NCBI GenBank assembly: GCA_019118905.1
Contig: DWYA01000008.1
Span: 1-64,000, forward strand
Direction: 5' to 3'
Origin: Ruthenibacterium avium
GTDB taxonomy: Bacteria > Bacillota > Clostridia > Oscillospirales > Ruminococcaceae
DNA: 64,000 nucleotides
The translations under genes were made by a program, and so were the position numbers. The number at the start of each line of letters is the position of its first letter. Within the stretch, counting starts at the first letter, position 1. Below, in pieces: positions 8,646-17,480 of this stretch. Under the pieces are notes generated by a model. It did not search any database and had not been told where the DNA came from. It worked only from the letters and a program-made list of their open reading frames with translations.

Positions 8646-8830
8646 ACAGTGAAGGCGTTAGAAATCCGGATTCGTTGCCCTAGCTGATACAGAGGGGTGT
8701 TTTTGAAAAGTGCTTTGAAAAGGCCGAAAGAGAACGTCGTAACGCTTTGGGCTTTTTGACACTGTTATTGGTTCGGCACTTTTCGATAAAACAAAAAAAC
8801 AGGCACGCGGTGGGGCGTGCCTGTTTTTTT
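8646..8830 (+). ncRNA. Candidate structured non-coding RNA
   Basis: About 185 nt between the promoter at 8611 and the strong terminator at 8793. A 9-bp closing stem pairs 8705-8713 (GAAAAGTGC) with 8776-8784 (GCACTTTTC). Inside it, 8717-8730 pairs with 8745-8757 in a second hairpin. No gene is visible on either strand here. I do not recognise the family. The size would suit a 6S-like or other housekeeping RNA, but the end-to-end pairing expected of 6S RNA was not found. Confidence 0.35.
8793..8830. terminator. Bidirectional terminator
   Basis: A 15-bp stem (AAAAAACAGGCACGC and its complement) with A-tract and T-tract on the two sides. It ends the minus-strand YitT-like gene and any plus-strand RNA from 8646. 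Confidence 0.9.
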
Positions 8831-8847
8831 GCTGTAACGGCAAAAGA

Positions 8848-9714
8848 TTAAATATTGCGAAAGCCTTTGCCGATGGTTTCCGAGGAGTTGACAATGGTGA
8901 TAAACGCCTTGGGGTCGGTTTTGCGAATATAATTGCGCAGCAGCATGGCTTCGCGGCGGTTGAGCACCGTGCTGATCACTTGCAGCGATTCATGCGTATA
9001 AGCGCCCTGCGCTTCGTAAATGGTAGCGCTGCGGTGAAGCGAGGTCATAATAAATTCCAAAATAGGTTCCGGGTCATGAGAAACAATGGTGATATATTTG
9101 CGCACGTTGATGCCGTCGATGATGCCGTCCATCACGAAGGCTTTCGCCAAAAGGCCCAGCACGCAGTAAAGACAAATGCGCGGCCCATACAGTGCGCCTG
9201 CCGCCAGAGCAATGAGAAAATCCGATATAAAAAGCGATTTTCCAATTTCTAAGCTCGTGCGTTTGGCCAAAATGAGTGCAATGATATCGGTTCCGCCCGA
9301 GGACGCGCCGATATTAAACAAAATGGCCGAGCCCGCCGCGGGCAGAATGACCGCAAAGCAGAACTCTAAAAACAAATCGTTGGTTAAAGGCTCGGTCAGC
9401 GGCCAAATCCATTCAAAAACAGTAATAAATACCGACAAAGCAAAAGACGAATAAATGGTGCCTGCCATTGTTTTAAAGTCCAGGCAGATAAGACCCGTTA
9501 CCACTAGGATGGCGTTTAGAATGAGCATAAACGTACCAACATTCATGTTGGGAATTAAGCTGCTGGCAATAATGGAAATGCCCGTAGTGCCGCCCATAGC
9601 TAGATGGTTGGGCGTTTTAAAAATATAAGTGCCCAGTGCGGTGAGAATCTGCCCCAGATTTAACAAAAGGAAATAGCGGATATTTTCGGGTGTCAAAAGA
9701 TGCTTTGCTTTCAT
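8848..9714 (-). CDS. YitT family membrane protein
   Basis: 288 residues. The start at 9714 (MKAKHLL) follows GGGAG with plausible spacing; an upstream in-frame start at 9798 has no site. Five or six hydrophobic segments (from about residue 20) include the Gly/Ser-rich GASSGGTDIIALIL. They are followed by a C-terminal soluble domain (about 205-288) with YITIVSHDPEPI and the LNRREAMLLRNYI stretch, the DUF2179 domain. This YitT_membrane plus DUF2179 architecture is widespread in Firmicutes. Its function is not established, though transport roles have been suggested. It is convergent with the upstream PepSY/ncRNA region and divergent from the helicase. Confidence 0.9.
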   Translation of the reverse strand: MKAKHLLTPENIRYFLLLNLGQILTALGTYIFKTPNHLAMGGTTGISIIASSLIPNMNVGTFMLILNAILVVTGLICLDFKTMAGTIYSSFALSVFITVFEWIWPLTEPLTNDLFLEFCFAVILPAAGSAILFNIGASSGGTDIIALILAKRTSLEIGKSLFISDFLIALAAGALYGPRICLYCVLGLLAKAFVMDGIIDGINVRKYITIVSHDPEPILEFIMTSLHRSATIYEAQGAYTHESLQVISTVLNRREAMLLRNYIRKTDPKAFITIVNSSETIGKGFRNI

Positions 9715-9869
9715 ACTTCGGTGCTCCCGTCTTGTTTGGCTTTGTCGGATGTGATATACTGTAACCATGCCGATTAGCAGCATTGTAACATAATACACAC
9801 AAAAAAGAAACGGCTTTTTGATTTTTTTGTCGGCAAGTGAGCAATCATTGAGTAGATAGGAACGGTGCC

Positions 9870-11426
9870 ATGAATTTCAGCGATTTACAGCTTCAAACGT
9901 CTTTGCTGCGTGCGGTAGAGCAAGCGGGTTATCAAACGCCCTCGCCTATCCAGCAAAAGGCAATTCCGCCGGTATTGGCAAAACACGATTTGCTGGCGTG
10001 TGCGCAGACGGGAACCGGCAAAACAGCTGCGTTTGCACTGCCTATTTTGCAGCTTTTATCTGCCTCTCAGGTGAAGGGAAGACCCATCCGCGCCCTTATT
10101 TTAACCCCTACGCGGGAGCTGGCGCTGCAAATTGATGAATGCATGGAAGTTTATTCGCGCTATTTGGCTGTGTCGCATACAGTCATCTACGGCGGCGTGG
10201 GTCAAGCACCTCAGGTGGCTGCGCTGGAACGCGGCGCAGAAATTTTAACCGCCACACCGGGCCGTTTGCTGGATTTGATGCAGCAGGGCAAGGTGCCGCT
10301 TGACCGGCTGGAGATTTTTGTGTTGGACGAAGCCGACCGAATGCTCGATATGGGCTTTATCCACGATGTGCGCCGGGTCATCCGCGCATTGCCTCAAAAG
10401 CGTCAAACGCTGTTGTTCAGCGCCACGATGCCGCCGGAAATTGAGCGTTTGGCACACCAGATTCTCCACCACCCCAAAAAGGTGATGGTGGCCCCGCCCT
10501 CCACCACGGTGGAGCGCATTGAGCAAAGCGTTTATTTTGCCGAAAAGCCGGATAAGAAGCGGCTTTTGCCCGTTTTGCTGCGTGCGCCGGAGGTGGAAAG
10601 CGCGCTGGTATTCACCCGCACCAAGCACGGCGCCAACCGTGTGGCTGCCGATTTGACGCGCGCGGGCATTGAGGCGATGGCCATTCACGGCAATAAAAGC
10701 CAAACGGCTCGGCAGACAGCGCTTTCCCGCCTGAAAAGCGGCGAGCTGCGTGTACTGGTGGCAACGGATATTGCCGCGCGCGGTATTGATGTCAGCGGCC
10801 TTTCTCATGTGGTCAATTACGACTTGCCCAATGTGCCGGAAACGTATGTCCACCGCATTGGGCGCACGGGCCGAGCAGGACGCGATGGCGTGGCATGGAG
10901 CTTTTGCAGCCAAGAGGAGCGCCCCTATCTGAAAGAAATTGAAAAGCAGACAAAACAGAAAATTCCCGTGTGCCAAGCCGCCGAAATAACCGCGGCACAG
11001 CCGAGCATGGGGACAGAAAAGGAGAACGTTATGGAGCAACAGGACAAACAGACGGCGGAACGCGAGCCGTCGCGGCGCCGTCCGCGCCGCGGAAAACGCG
11101 GCCAGGGGGCAAAATCGGCCCGTGCCGTAGTAAAACCGGATCAGGCAGTGAAAGCACCCCAGAACACAGCGGCACAGGAAGCCCCGGCAAAGCCCGCTCA
11201 AAGCGCAAAACCCGAGCGCGCGCCCAAACAGCGTCCCCAAGCGCCCGCCCCTCAAAAGCGCACAAAGCCGGAGCGTCCGGCCGCACAGAAAAATCGTGCT
11301 CTGGAAGAAGATAACTCGATTCAGCTCATCAGCCGCCGTCCGCCGGCGCAGAAATATGCAAGCTTTGAGGAATACATGAAGGCACACGGCGGCGGAATGG
11401 CCCCCTTTGCCGAAACCGAAAGCTGA
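9870..11426 (+). CDS. DEAD-box ATP-dependent RNA helicase
   Basis: 518 residues from ATG 9870. All helicase motifs are present in order: Q motif (GYQTPSPIQQ), AQTGTGKT (Walker A), PTRELALQ, TPGRLLD, DEAD, SAT, VATDIAARGID and HRIGRTGRAG. The core ends near residue 365. It is followed by a ~150-residue tail rich in Arg/Lys/Pro/Ala/Gln with RRRPRRGKRG, likely an RNA-binding extension. RhlE/CshA-type enzymes unwind short RNA duplexes during ribosome assembly and mRNA decay, often in the cold. The short tail ending EEYMKAHGGG is not a known domain. A 63-codon gene follows after 15 bp. Confidence 0.95.
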   Translation: MNFSDLQLQTSLLRAVEQAGYQTPSPIQQKAIPPVLAKHDLLACAQTGTGKTAAFALPILQLLSASQVKGRPIRALILTPTRELALQIDECMEVYSRYLAVSHTVIYGGVGQAPQVAALERGAEILTATPGRLLDLMQQGKVPLDRLEIFVLDEADRMLDMGFIHDVRRVIRALPQKRQTLLFSATMPPEIERLAHQILHHPKKVMVAPPSTTVERIEQSVYFAEKPDKKRLLPVLLRAPEVESALVFTRTKHGANRVAADLTRAGIEAMAIHGNKSQTARQTALSRLKSGELRVLVATDIAARGIDVSGLSHVVNYDLPNVPETYVHRIGRTGRAGRDGVAWSFCSQEERPYLKEIEKQTKQKIPVCQAAEITAAQPSMGTEKENVMEQQDKQTAEREPSRRRPRRGKRGQGAKSARAVVKPDQAVKAPQNTAAQEAPAKPAQSAKPERAPKQRPQAPAPQKRTKPERPAAQKNRALEEDNSIQLISRRPPAQKYASFEEYMKAHGGGMAPFAETES

Positions 11427-11441
11427 AAAGGGAGAAAACGG

Positions 11442-11633
11442 ATGGAAATGACATTTGAACAGGCTGAGGCAAGCCTTTCCCAAGAGAGAAAAGCATATTT
11501 AGCGCGTTTGATGTGGGAAAAAAGTACCTTGCCCGACGACCTTACCGAGCCGGAAAAGGTGTTTTGCTTTGGCCTATATGCTTTGGAAGAATATGAGGAG
11601 CGCAGCGCCATTCGGCGTTATTTTGAACCGTGA
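11442..11633 (+). CDS. Small hypothetical protein after helicase
   Basis: 63 residues, acidic and probably helical, beginning MEMTFEQAEASL. AAAGGGAG lies 8 bp upstream of ATG 11442. The start is 15 bp beyond the helicase stop, which argues for co-transcription, and a terminator follows at 11683. No family is recognised. It is judged real because of the ribosome-binding site and position, not homology. Confidence 0.55.
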   Translation: MEMTFEQAEASLSQERKAYLARLMWEKSTLPDDLTEPEKVFCFGLYALEEYEERSAIRRYFEP

Positions 11634-11682
11634 CGGCACAAGAGAAAGATGCGCTGTCCATAATAAAATAGAATCAGCAGTG

Positions 11683-11740
11683 AAAAAGCGCCGCTTGACC
11701 GAAAGATGAGAGGAATCTTTTCGGTCGGGCGGCGCTTTTT
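11683..11740 (+). terminator. Terminator after helicase operon
   Basis: A long hairpin: AAAAGCGCCGC pairs with the arm ending in GGCGCTTTTT, with an inner GACCGAAA / TTTCGGTC helix. Confidence 0.85.
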
Positions 11741-12213
11741 GCAATGTGAGATTTGTGTAAGAAAACAATCGGATAGAAGGGCCGCCCTTGGCGTGATTTT
11801 TTCATTCGGCGGTAAGCCAAAAAAGGAAAGCGTGCAGCACTTTTTCAAATCGACTGGCATATCGCACAAAAAAGATGGGTTTCAGACGGCAGGGAATCCT
11901 TGTTTTTTGGGCTGTTTTACAAAAAAATCAGCGATGTGCAAAAATATCAGCCAAAGCCGCAAAATAGGCCGCTTTTTCTTTGTTTGACGATTTTCACAAG
12001 CGCCCACCATACGAGAATTTTACAAAAAATTTTCTGAGCCTTAAAAAACAAATGATTTTAGATTTTACAAAAAAGGCGGTATAGTATGCATGTACCAAGC
12101 AGCCGGGAACGCCCGGCACACCCGGGGAAATGGCGTGTAACACGAAAAGCGCCGGCCTGGGTACAGAGGGTATGGATACAAGGTGTATCGAATGAGAAAG
12201 GATGAAAGTTACG
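11741..12213 (+). other. pst upstream region, mostly non-coding
   Basis: No convincing gene. From 12010 it is A/T-rich with TTTACA hexamers at 12020, 12065 and, further up, near 11917. A possible -10 (TATAGT, 12080-12085) is followed by a GC-rich leader with repeated CCCGG/CCGGG segments that can fold. Promoters of Firmicute pst operons are usually PhoP-activated. The TTTACA words resemble PhoP half-sites, but their spacing is not the usual 11 bp, so control by PhoP is only suggested. Confidence 0.35.
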
Positions 12214-13125
12214 ATGAAAAAGTGGATTTCCTTATTGTTGGCAGGTACGATGACCATGGCTTTGGCCGCCTGCGGCGCAACCAGCTCCAGCAGCACCGCT
12301 GCAACGGAAGGTTCTTCTGCGCCCGCAGCTTCCTCGACAGCGGCTTCTTCCGAGGAAGCATCCTCCGCTGCTACCGAGGCGGGCAGCCTGTCCGGTAAAA
12401 TTGCTACTGGCGGTTCTACCTCCGTAGAGAAGGTAATCAACGCTTTGATGGAGGGCTATGCAGAATTGCAGCCCGGTGTACAAATCACTTATGAGCCCAC
12501 CGGTTCCGGCGCAGGCATCACCGGCGTGGCAGAGGGTACGCTTGATCTGGGCTTGTCCAGCCGCTACCTGAAGGATGAAGAAAAAGAGCAGGGCCTTGTG
12601 GAAAATGTGTTTGCTCTCGACGGCATTGCTCTGGTGGTTCACCCCGACAACACGGTGACCGACCTGACCCCCGAACAGATCAAGGGTCTTGCAACCGGTG
12701 AAATCACCAACTGGAGCGAAGTGGGCGGCCCGGATGCTCCCGTAGTTCCCATTGGCCGTGAAGCTGGTTCCGGCACACGCGACGGCTTTGAAAGCGTGAT
12801 CGGTGCGGAAGACGCTTGCAAATATCAGCAGGAGCTGACTTCTACCGGCGCCGTAATTTCTGCGGTTGCTTCTAACCCGAACGCATTTGGCTATGCTTCT
12901 TTGGCTGCTGTGGGCGACACCGTGAAGGTTGTTTCTGTAAGCGGCGTTACCCCCAGTGTGGAAACCGTTCAGGACGGCAGCTATGTGCTTCAGCGCCCGT
13001 TTGTTATGGTAACCAAAGAGGGCACCGAGCTGAGCGAGCAGGCACAGAACTTCCTGGATTTTGCAACCAGCGCAGACGCAGATTCCTTGATTGAGCTGGC
13101 TGATGCTGTTGCACCGCAGAAATAA
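12214..13125 (+). CDS. pstS: Phosphate ABC transporter substrate-binding lipoprotein PstS
   Basis: 303 residues from ATG 12214; GAAAGGA is better spaced for this start than for ATG 12202. The signal ends LAAC (lipidated Cys), followed by a Ser/Ala/Thr linker. The binding domain shows GGSTSVEKVI, PTGSGAGI, DLGLSSR and GREAGSGTRDGF, the loops that hold phosphate in PstS. It captures phosphate outside the membrane and hands it to PstCA. It is the first gene of pstSCAB-phoU; pstC starts 14 bp after its stop. Confidence 0.97.
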   Translation: MKKWISLLLAGTMTMALAACGATSSSSTAATEGSSAPAASSTAASSEEASSAATEAGSLSGKIATGGSTSVEKVINALMEGYAELQPGVQITYEPTGSGAGITGVAEGTLDLGLSSRYLKDEEKEQGLVENVFALDGIALVVHPDNTVTDLTPEQIKGLATGEITNWSEVGGPDAPVVPIGREAGSGTRDGFESVIGAEDACKYQQELTSTGAVISAVASNPNAFGYASLAAVGDTVKVVSVSGVTPSVETVQDGSYVLQRPFVMVTKEGTELSEQAQNFLDFATSADADSLIELADAVAPQK

Positions 13126-13139
13126 GAGGAGAATATCAC

Positions 13140-14009
13140 ATGAAGCCAAAAGCAAAAATCAAAGAGTCTGCAATGGGCACTCTGTTTTTTGTGTGCGGCG
13201 CCATCTCGGTGGTGTGCGTGCTGGTGATTACGATTTACCTGATTGTGGCGGGCTTGCCCGCCATTCATGAAATCGGAATCATTCCCTTCCTGACGGGCAC
13301 AGAATGGAGTTCCACAGCGGCAGAGCCGAAATTTGGCATCCTGCCCTTCATCCTCACAACTGTGTGGGGTACATTGGGCGCGGCGTTGATTGGGGTTCCC
13401 GTCGGTGTGCTGACGGCAATCTATCTTTCTAAAATGGCGCCTCGCCGGGTGGCGAATGTTTTGCGGATGGGTGTACAGCTTTTGGCAAGCATTCCCAGCG
13501 TCGTATACGGCCTGGTGGGTATGACGGTTCTGGTGCCGGGCATGATGCAGTGGTTCAATTTGAGCAACGGCACATGCCTTTTGGCCGCCATTTTGGTGCT
13601 TGCCGTAATGATTTTGCCCACGGTGGTGTCGGTGAGCGAAACCGCCCTCGATGCAGTTCCGCGTGAGTATGAAGAAGCCAGCATGGCGCTGGGCGCTACC
13701 CAGACGGAAACCGTGTTCCAAGTAAGCCTGCGTGCCGCCAAGGGCGGTATTGCGTCGGGCATTGTGCTTGGCATTGGCCGTGCCGTTGGTGAAGCGATGG
13801 CTGTGATCATGGTGGCGGGCAACGTTGCCAACATGCCGGGCTTGTTCAAAAGCGTTACGTTCCTGACCACCGCAGTGGCCAAGGAAATGAGCTACGCCTC
13901 CGGCCTTCAGCGTGAAGCTTTGTTCAGTATTGCATTGGTGCTGTTCTGTTTTGTCATGCTGATGAATATTCTTTTGAATTGTGTCATCAAAAAAAGAGGT
14001 ACAAAATGA
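13140..14009 (+). CDS. pstC: Phosphate ABC transporter permease PstC
   Basis: 289 residues. GAGGAG lies 7 bp before ATG 13140. Six transmembrane segments are apparent. The ABC-permease EAA loop reads EEASMALGATQTE, and the PstC-typical SIPSVVYGLVGM and ILPTVVSVSE are present. With PstA it forms the membrane channel of the high-affinity phosphate importer. Its last codon overlaps the pstA start (ATGA at 14006-14009), so the two are translationally coupled. Confidence 0.97.
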   Translation: MKPKAKIKESAMGTLFFVCGAISVVCVLVITIYLIVAGLPAIHEIGIIPFLTGTEWSSTAAEPKFGILPFILTTVWGTLGAALIGVPVGVLTAIYLSKMAPRRVANVLRMGVQLLASIPSVVYGLVGMTVLVPGMMQWFNLSNGTCLLAAILVLAVMILPTVVSVSETALDAVPREYEEASMALGATQTETVFQVSLRAAKGGIASGIVLGIGRAVGEAMAVIMVAGNVANMPGLFKSVTFLTTAVAKEMSYASGLQREALFSIALVLFCFVMLMNILLNCVIKKRGTK

Positions 14010-14881
14010 AACCGGAACGTCAACTGTTTTCCACCGTGCGCGCAGTGCGCAGTGCGGTGCTGCGTGCCTGCGTGTACATTTGCGCTGCGCTGACAGCGGC
14101 TGTTTTGCTGGGTATTTTGGGCTATGTCATTTTCAAAGGCGTGCCGCATTTAACCTGGGAGCTGCTTTCCGGCAAGCCCAGCGTCATCAAGGGCACCATC
14201 GGAATTTTGCCCAATATTATCAATACGCTTTATCTGATTGCGTTTACGCTGCTGGTAGCGCTTCCGCTGGGTGTTGGTGCGGCCATTTACTTAACAGAGT
14301 ATGCCACCAACCGAAAGCTGATCAGTGCGATTGAATTTGCGTGCGAAACGCTGGCGGGCCTGCCCTCCATTTTATACGGCCTTGTCGGTATGCTGTTTTT
14401 TGCGCAGATGCTGGGTTTTCAAACGAGCTTGCTGGCGGGCGGGTGCACGCTGGTAGTTATGATTTTGCCCACCATTATCCGCACGACGCAGGAGTCGCTG
14501 AAAACGGTGCCGGAAGGCTACCGCCACGGCTCTCTGAGCCTTGGCTCGGGCAAGTGGCACATGATTCGCACCGTTGTTCTGCCTTGTGCCATGGATGGTG
14601 TGGTCTCCGGCTGTATCTTGTCCGTGGGGCGTATTTTGGGCGAAAGCGCTGCACTGCTGTTCACGGCCGGTGTGGGAACAGTTATCGCCACCGATATCAT
14701 TTCCGCGTTCCAAGTCAGCGGCGGAAGCTTGTCCGTGGCACTTTACATTTACGTTTCCGAACGCGGCGAATTTGATGTAGGCTTTGCGATTGCGGCATTG
14801 CTGATTGTACTTGCGCTGATTGTCAACACCAGCGCAAAAGCGGCAAAGGATTATTTCAGAAAACGCACAGGCGTATCTTAA
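14006..14881 (+). CDS. pstA: Phosphate ABC transporter permease PstA
   Basis: 291 residues. ATG 14006 overlaps the pstC stop, and AAAGAGGT sits upstream inside pstC. A short cytoplasmic N-terminus is followed by about six membrane helices. The family segments GLPSILYGLVGM, ILPTIIRTTQESL and the EAA loop (YRHGSLSLGSGKW) are visible, followed by SVGRILGESAALLFTAG. It partners PstC in the phosphate importer. Confidence 0.97.
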   Translation: MKPERQLFSTVRAVRSAVLRACVYICAALTAAVLLGILGYVIFKGVPHLTWELLSGKPSVIKGTIGILPNIINTLYLIAFTLLVALPLGVGAAIYLTEYATNRKLISAIEFACETLAGLPSILYGLVGMLFFAQMLGFQTSLLAGGCTLVVMILPTIIRTTQESLKTVPEGYRHGSLSLGSGKWHMIRTVVLPCAMDGVVSGCILSVGRILGESAALLFTAGVGTVIATDIISAFQVSGGSLSVALYIYVSERGEFDVGFAIAALLIVLALIVNTSAKAAKDYFRKRTGVS

Positions 14882-14896
14882 AAAAGGGGAGTCCGT

Positions 14897-15652
14897 ATGT
14901 CTTACATTATTGAGGCGAAACAATTGCAGCTTTACTACGGCGCGATGCACGCGCTGAAGGGCATTGATATGAACATTCAAGAGCGCAAGGTGACGGCGCT
15001 GATTGGCCCCTCCGGCTGCGGAAAGTCCACCTTTTTGAAAACGCTGAACCGCATGAATGATCTGGTGGAGGGCTTGCGTCTGGAAGGCCAGGTGTTATAC
15101 CGCGGCAACGACATTTACGCGCCGGGCACCGATGTAACCCAGCTGCGCAAAAATGTGGGCATGGTGTTCCAAAAGCCCAACCCGTTCCCCATGAGCATTT
15201 ATGACAATATCGCTTATGGCCCGCGTTTGCACGGTGTGCGCAAAAAATCGGAGCTGGATCAAATTGTGGAGGAATCTCTGCGCGGTGCGGCCATTTGGGA
15301 CGAGGTAAAAGACCGCTTGAAAAAAAGTGCGCTCGGCATGTCCGGCGGCCAGCAGCAGCGTCTTTGCATTGCGCGCGCTTTGGCCGTCAAGCCCGACGTA
15401 CTGCTGATGGATGAGCCCACCAGTGCGCTCGACCCCATTTCCACTGCAAAGGTAGAGGAGCTTGTAACCGAGCTGAAAAATAACTATACCATCGTTTTGG
15501 TGACGCATAACATGCAGCAGGCCACGCGCGTTTCCGACCAAACGGCGTTCTTCCTGCTGGGTGAACTGGTGGAGTTTGACGACACCGAAAAAATCTTCTC
15601 GATGCCGAAGGAAAAACGCACCGAGGAATACATTACCGGGAGGTTTGGCTGA
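14897..15652 (+). CDS. pstB: Phosphate ABC transporter ATPase PstB
   Basis: 251 residues; GGGGAG is 7 bp before ATG 14897. Walker A is GPSGCGKST, the Q-loop lies in VFQKPNPFPMSIYDN, the signature is MSGGQQQRL and Walker B is VLLMDEPTSALDP, followed by the switch His in VTHNMQQA. The KPNPFPMSIYDN segment is specific to PstB. It powers phosphate uptake through PstCA and ends 1 bp before phoU. Confidence 0.98.
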   Translation: MSYIIEAKQLQLYYGAMHALKGIDMNIQERKVTALIGPSGCGKSTFLKTLNRMNDLVEGLRLEGQVLYRGNDIYAPGTDVTQLRKNVGMVFQKPNPFPMSIYDNIAYGPRLHGVRKKSELDQIVEESLRGAAIWDEVKDRLKKSALGMSGGQQQRLCIARALAVKPDVLLMDEPTSALDPISTAKVEELVTELKNNYTIVLVTHNMQQATRVSDQTAFFLLGELVEFDDTEKIFSMPKEKRTEEYITGRFG

Positions 15653-15653
15653 T

Positions 15654-16316
15654 ATGCGTACAGAATTTCAAGAGCAGCTGCGCGTTTTGCGCGAAACGGT
15701 GGCCGAGATGGGGGCGCTTTGTGAACAGGCAATTGCGTCTGCCGCCTATCTTTTGGAAAATTGTGAAGAAGACCTGCTCAAGCAAATGGCGAAAACAGAT
15801 GGCAAAATTGACCGGATGCAGCGTGATATTGAGCATCAGTGCAGCCGCCTTTTGCTGCGCCAGCAGCCCGTCGCGGGTGATTTGCGCCGCATTTCTGCCG
15901 GCATGAAGATGGCCGCCGACATGGAGCGCATTGGTGACCAAGCGGCGGATATTGCAGAGCTTTCCGTGCATTTGGCGGGCAAAACGCCCAAGAGCTATCC
16001 CAAAATGAAGCGTATGGCACAGATGGCTGTTGCCATGGTGACCGACAGTGTGTCCGCCTTTGAAAATGAGGATGTCGAGCTGGCGCAAAAGGTAATTGAC
16101 CAAGACGACGCCGTAGACGCTGCCTTTTTGGAGATTAAGGACGAAGTGGTGAAAGCCATTCGAGAGGAAAACGCGGACGCGGCCATTTGGCCCGATGTGC
16201 TGATGGCGGCAAAGTATTTTGAGCGCATTGCCGACCATGCTGTGAACATTGCCGAGTGGGTGCAATATTGCGTGACAGGCGAGCACGAAAGCAGCGAGCA
16301 CCATTTTGAAGTATAA
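15654..16316 (+). CDS. phoU: Phosphate-signalling protein PhoU
   Basis: 220 residues from ATG 15654, preceded by GGGAGG inside the end of pstB. It has two tandem PhoU helical bundles, each with the acidic metal-binding signature E/D-R-I-(G/A)-D (MERIGDQAADIAE near residue 85, FERIADHAVNIAE near 187). PhoU links Pst transport to the PhoR/PhoP phosphate response and damps uptake when phosphate is plentiful. It is last in the operon; no phoP/phoR pair is in the window. Confidence 0.97.
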   Translation: MRTEFQEQLRVLRETVAEMGALCEQAIASAAYLLENCEEDLLKQMAKTDGKIDRMQRDIEHQCSRLLLRQQPVAGDLRRISAGMKMAADMERIGDQAADIAELSVHLAGKTPKSYPKMKRMAQMAVAMVTDSVSAFENEDVELAQKVIDQDDAVDAAFLEIKDEVVKAIREENADAAIWPDVLMAAKYFERIADHAVNIAEWVQYCVTGEHESSEHHFEV

Positions 16317-16335
16317 AAAAGAACTTTTTACCAAA

Positions 16336-16382
16336 AGCGAAAAGCCGAATGTGTCGGGGGGCACATTCGGCTTTTTGCTTTT
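16336..16382. terminator. Bidirectional terminator, phoU / lactonase
   Basis: A 14-bp stem (AAAAGCCGAATGTG and its complement) with an 8-base loop and T-tract on both strands, between convergent genes. Confidence 0.9.
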
Positions 16383-16396
16383 CTGTATGTGCAATA

Positions 16397-17431
16397 TTAG
16401 GTAAGGCTCTGCATCGGTGCAGTAATGCAAACAGGTGCAGCGGGGAAAGAAACTGTTTGACAAAGCGCGGCTTCGGCGGTTTGCGGGTTGAATTTAAAAA
16501 TGCTCAGGCTGCGGCTGGTTTGATTGGCCACAAGAAGAAAGTTTTGCACCAGCAGAAAATCGCGCGGGTCTTGGCCGTGCGTGTCAATCCAGTGAAGCGG
16601 GGAAAGTCCTTCTTGTGTGCAGCGAAATACGGCGATGCTGTTGTGGCCGCGGTTGGATACCAGCAAAAAGCGTCCGTCCCGCGTTTGTCGAATGGCGGCG
16701 CAGGTATTGCCTGTGACAGCGTGCGGCAGTGCAGAGAGCTGTTTTTCCGCTTGCCGGCAGTCACCGGCTTTTTTCACAATGGCAACTTCGCTTGTCAGCT
16801 CGCACGCGGCATAAAGCCTATCTGCGCGGTTGACATCGCAAACAAAATGGCGCACCCCGCTGCCCGCGGGCAGCGCAATCGCACCAGCGGCGGTGAGCTT
16901 GCCCTTGTGTACATGGTACAAGGCGATGCGGTCAATGCCAAGGTCGGCGGCTCCCAACTGTTCCCCCACCCATGTGCAGGAATGAACGTGCGGCCCTTCC
17001 TGGCGTTCGGCGTTCGGCCCGTGGCCGTGATGCTGGGTCACGCTTTCCAAACGCGGTGCGGCAGCGGGCTTGATGTGAAACGTGCTGATGGTTCCGCTGC
17101 CGTAATTGGAAATAAAGGCAAGACCATCGGCCTCTTGCAGTAAAATGTGGCAGGGGAATGTGCCGCGCGTGGCGCTTTGGCCATACACAGAAAAGCTGTT
17201 TTTGCAGGAAAGCGCCGCAAAGCCGCCGCCCGCTTGCCCTTCAAAGGTTTCGGTTTCACTGACAGCATACAGCGTTTCTCCATCGGAAGAAAGTGCAAGG
17301 TAGGACGGTTTTTCCACCTCGGCGCAGGTGTGCGTTGGGGTTACGCTGCCCGTTTGCGTGTTAAGGCAGTAAGCAAACAAGCTGTCTTGCCCTTTGGGGG
17401 CATAACAGCCGACGTAAAACGGAATTTCCAT
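16397..17431 (-). CDS. Lactonase family beta-propeller protein (6-phosphogluconolactonase-like)
   Basis: 344 residues. ATG 17431 has AAAGGA 9 bp upstream; the in-frame start 18 bp earlier lacks one. The protein reads as repeated propeller blades with family segments YVGCYAPKG, VEKPSYLALSSDGETLYAV, FISNYGSGTIS, GPHVHSCTWVG and DGRFLLVSNRGHNSIAVF. These match the YbhE/lactonase family, whose best-known member hydrolyses 6-phosphogluconolactone in the pentose-phosphate pathway. There is no signal peptide, so it is cytosolic. The physiological substrate here is inferred, since many relatives are untested. Confidence 0.88.
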   Translation of the reverse strand: MEIPFYVGCYAPKGQDSLFAYCLNTQTGSVTPTHTCAEVEKPSYLALSSDGETLYAVSETETFEGQAGGGFAALSCKNSFSVYGQSATRGTFPCHILLQEADGLAFISNYGSGTISTFHIKPAAAPRLESVTQHHGHGPNAERQEGPHVHSCTWVGEQLGAADLGIDRIALYHVHKGKLTAAGAIALPAGSGVRHFVCDVNRADRLYAACELTSEVAIVKKAGDCRQAEKQLSALPHAVTGNTCAAIRQTRDGRFLLVSNRGHNSIAVFRCTQEGLSPLHWIDTHGQDPRDFLLVQNFLLVANQTSRSLSIFKFNPQTAEAALCQTVSFPAAPVCITAPMQSLT

Positions 17432-17480
17432 AAAACACAATCCTTTCAAAAGAAAGATTTTTGCACAATATCAAAGGGAT

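Noticed and set aside
10245..11483. 412-codon antisense frame in the helicase gene
   Set aside because: Shadow of the GC-rich basic tail and core of the DEAD-box gene.
11706..11987. 93-codon frame upstream of pstS
   Set aside because: It begins inside a terminator hairpin, has no ribosome-binding site and reads like non-coding A/T-rich sequence.
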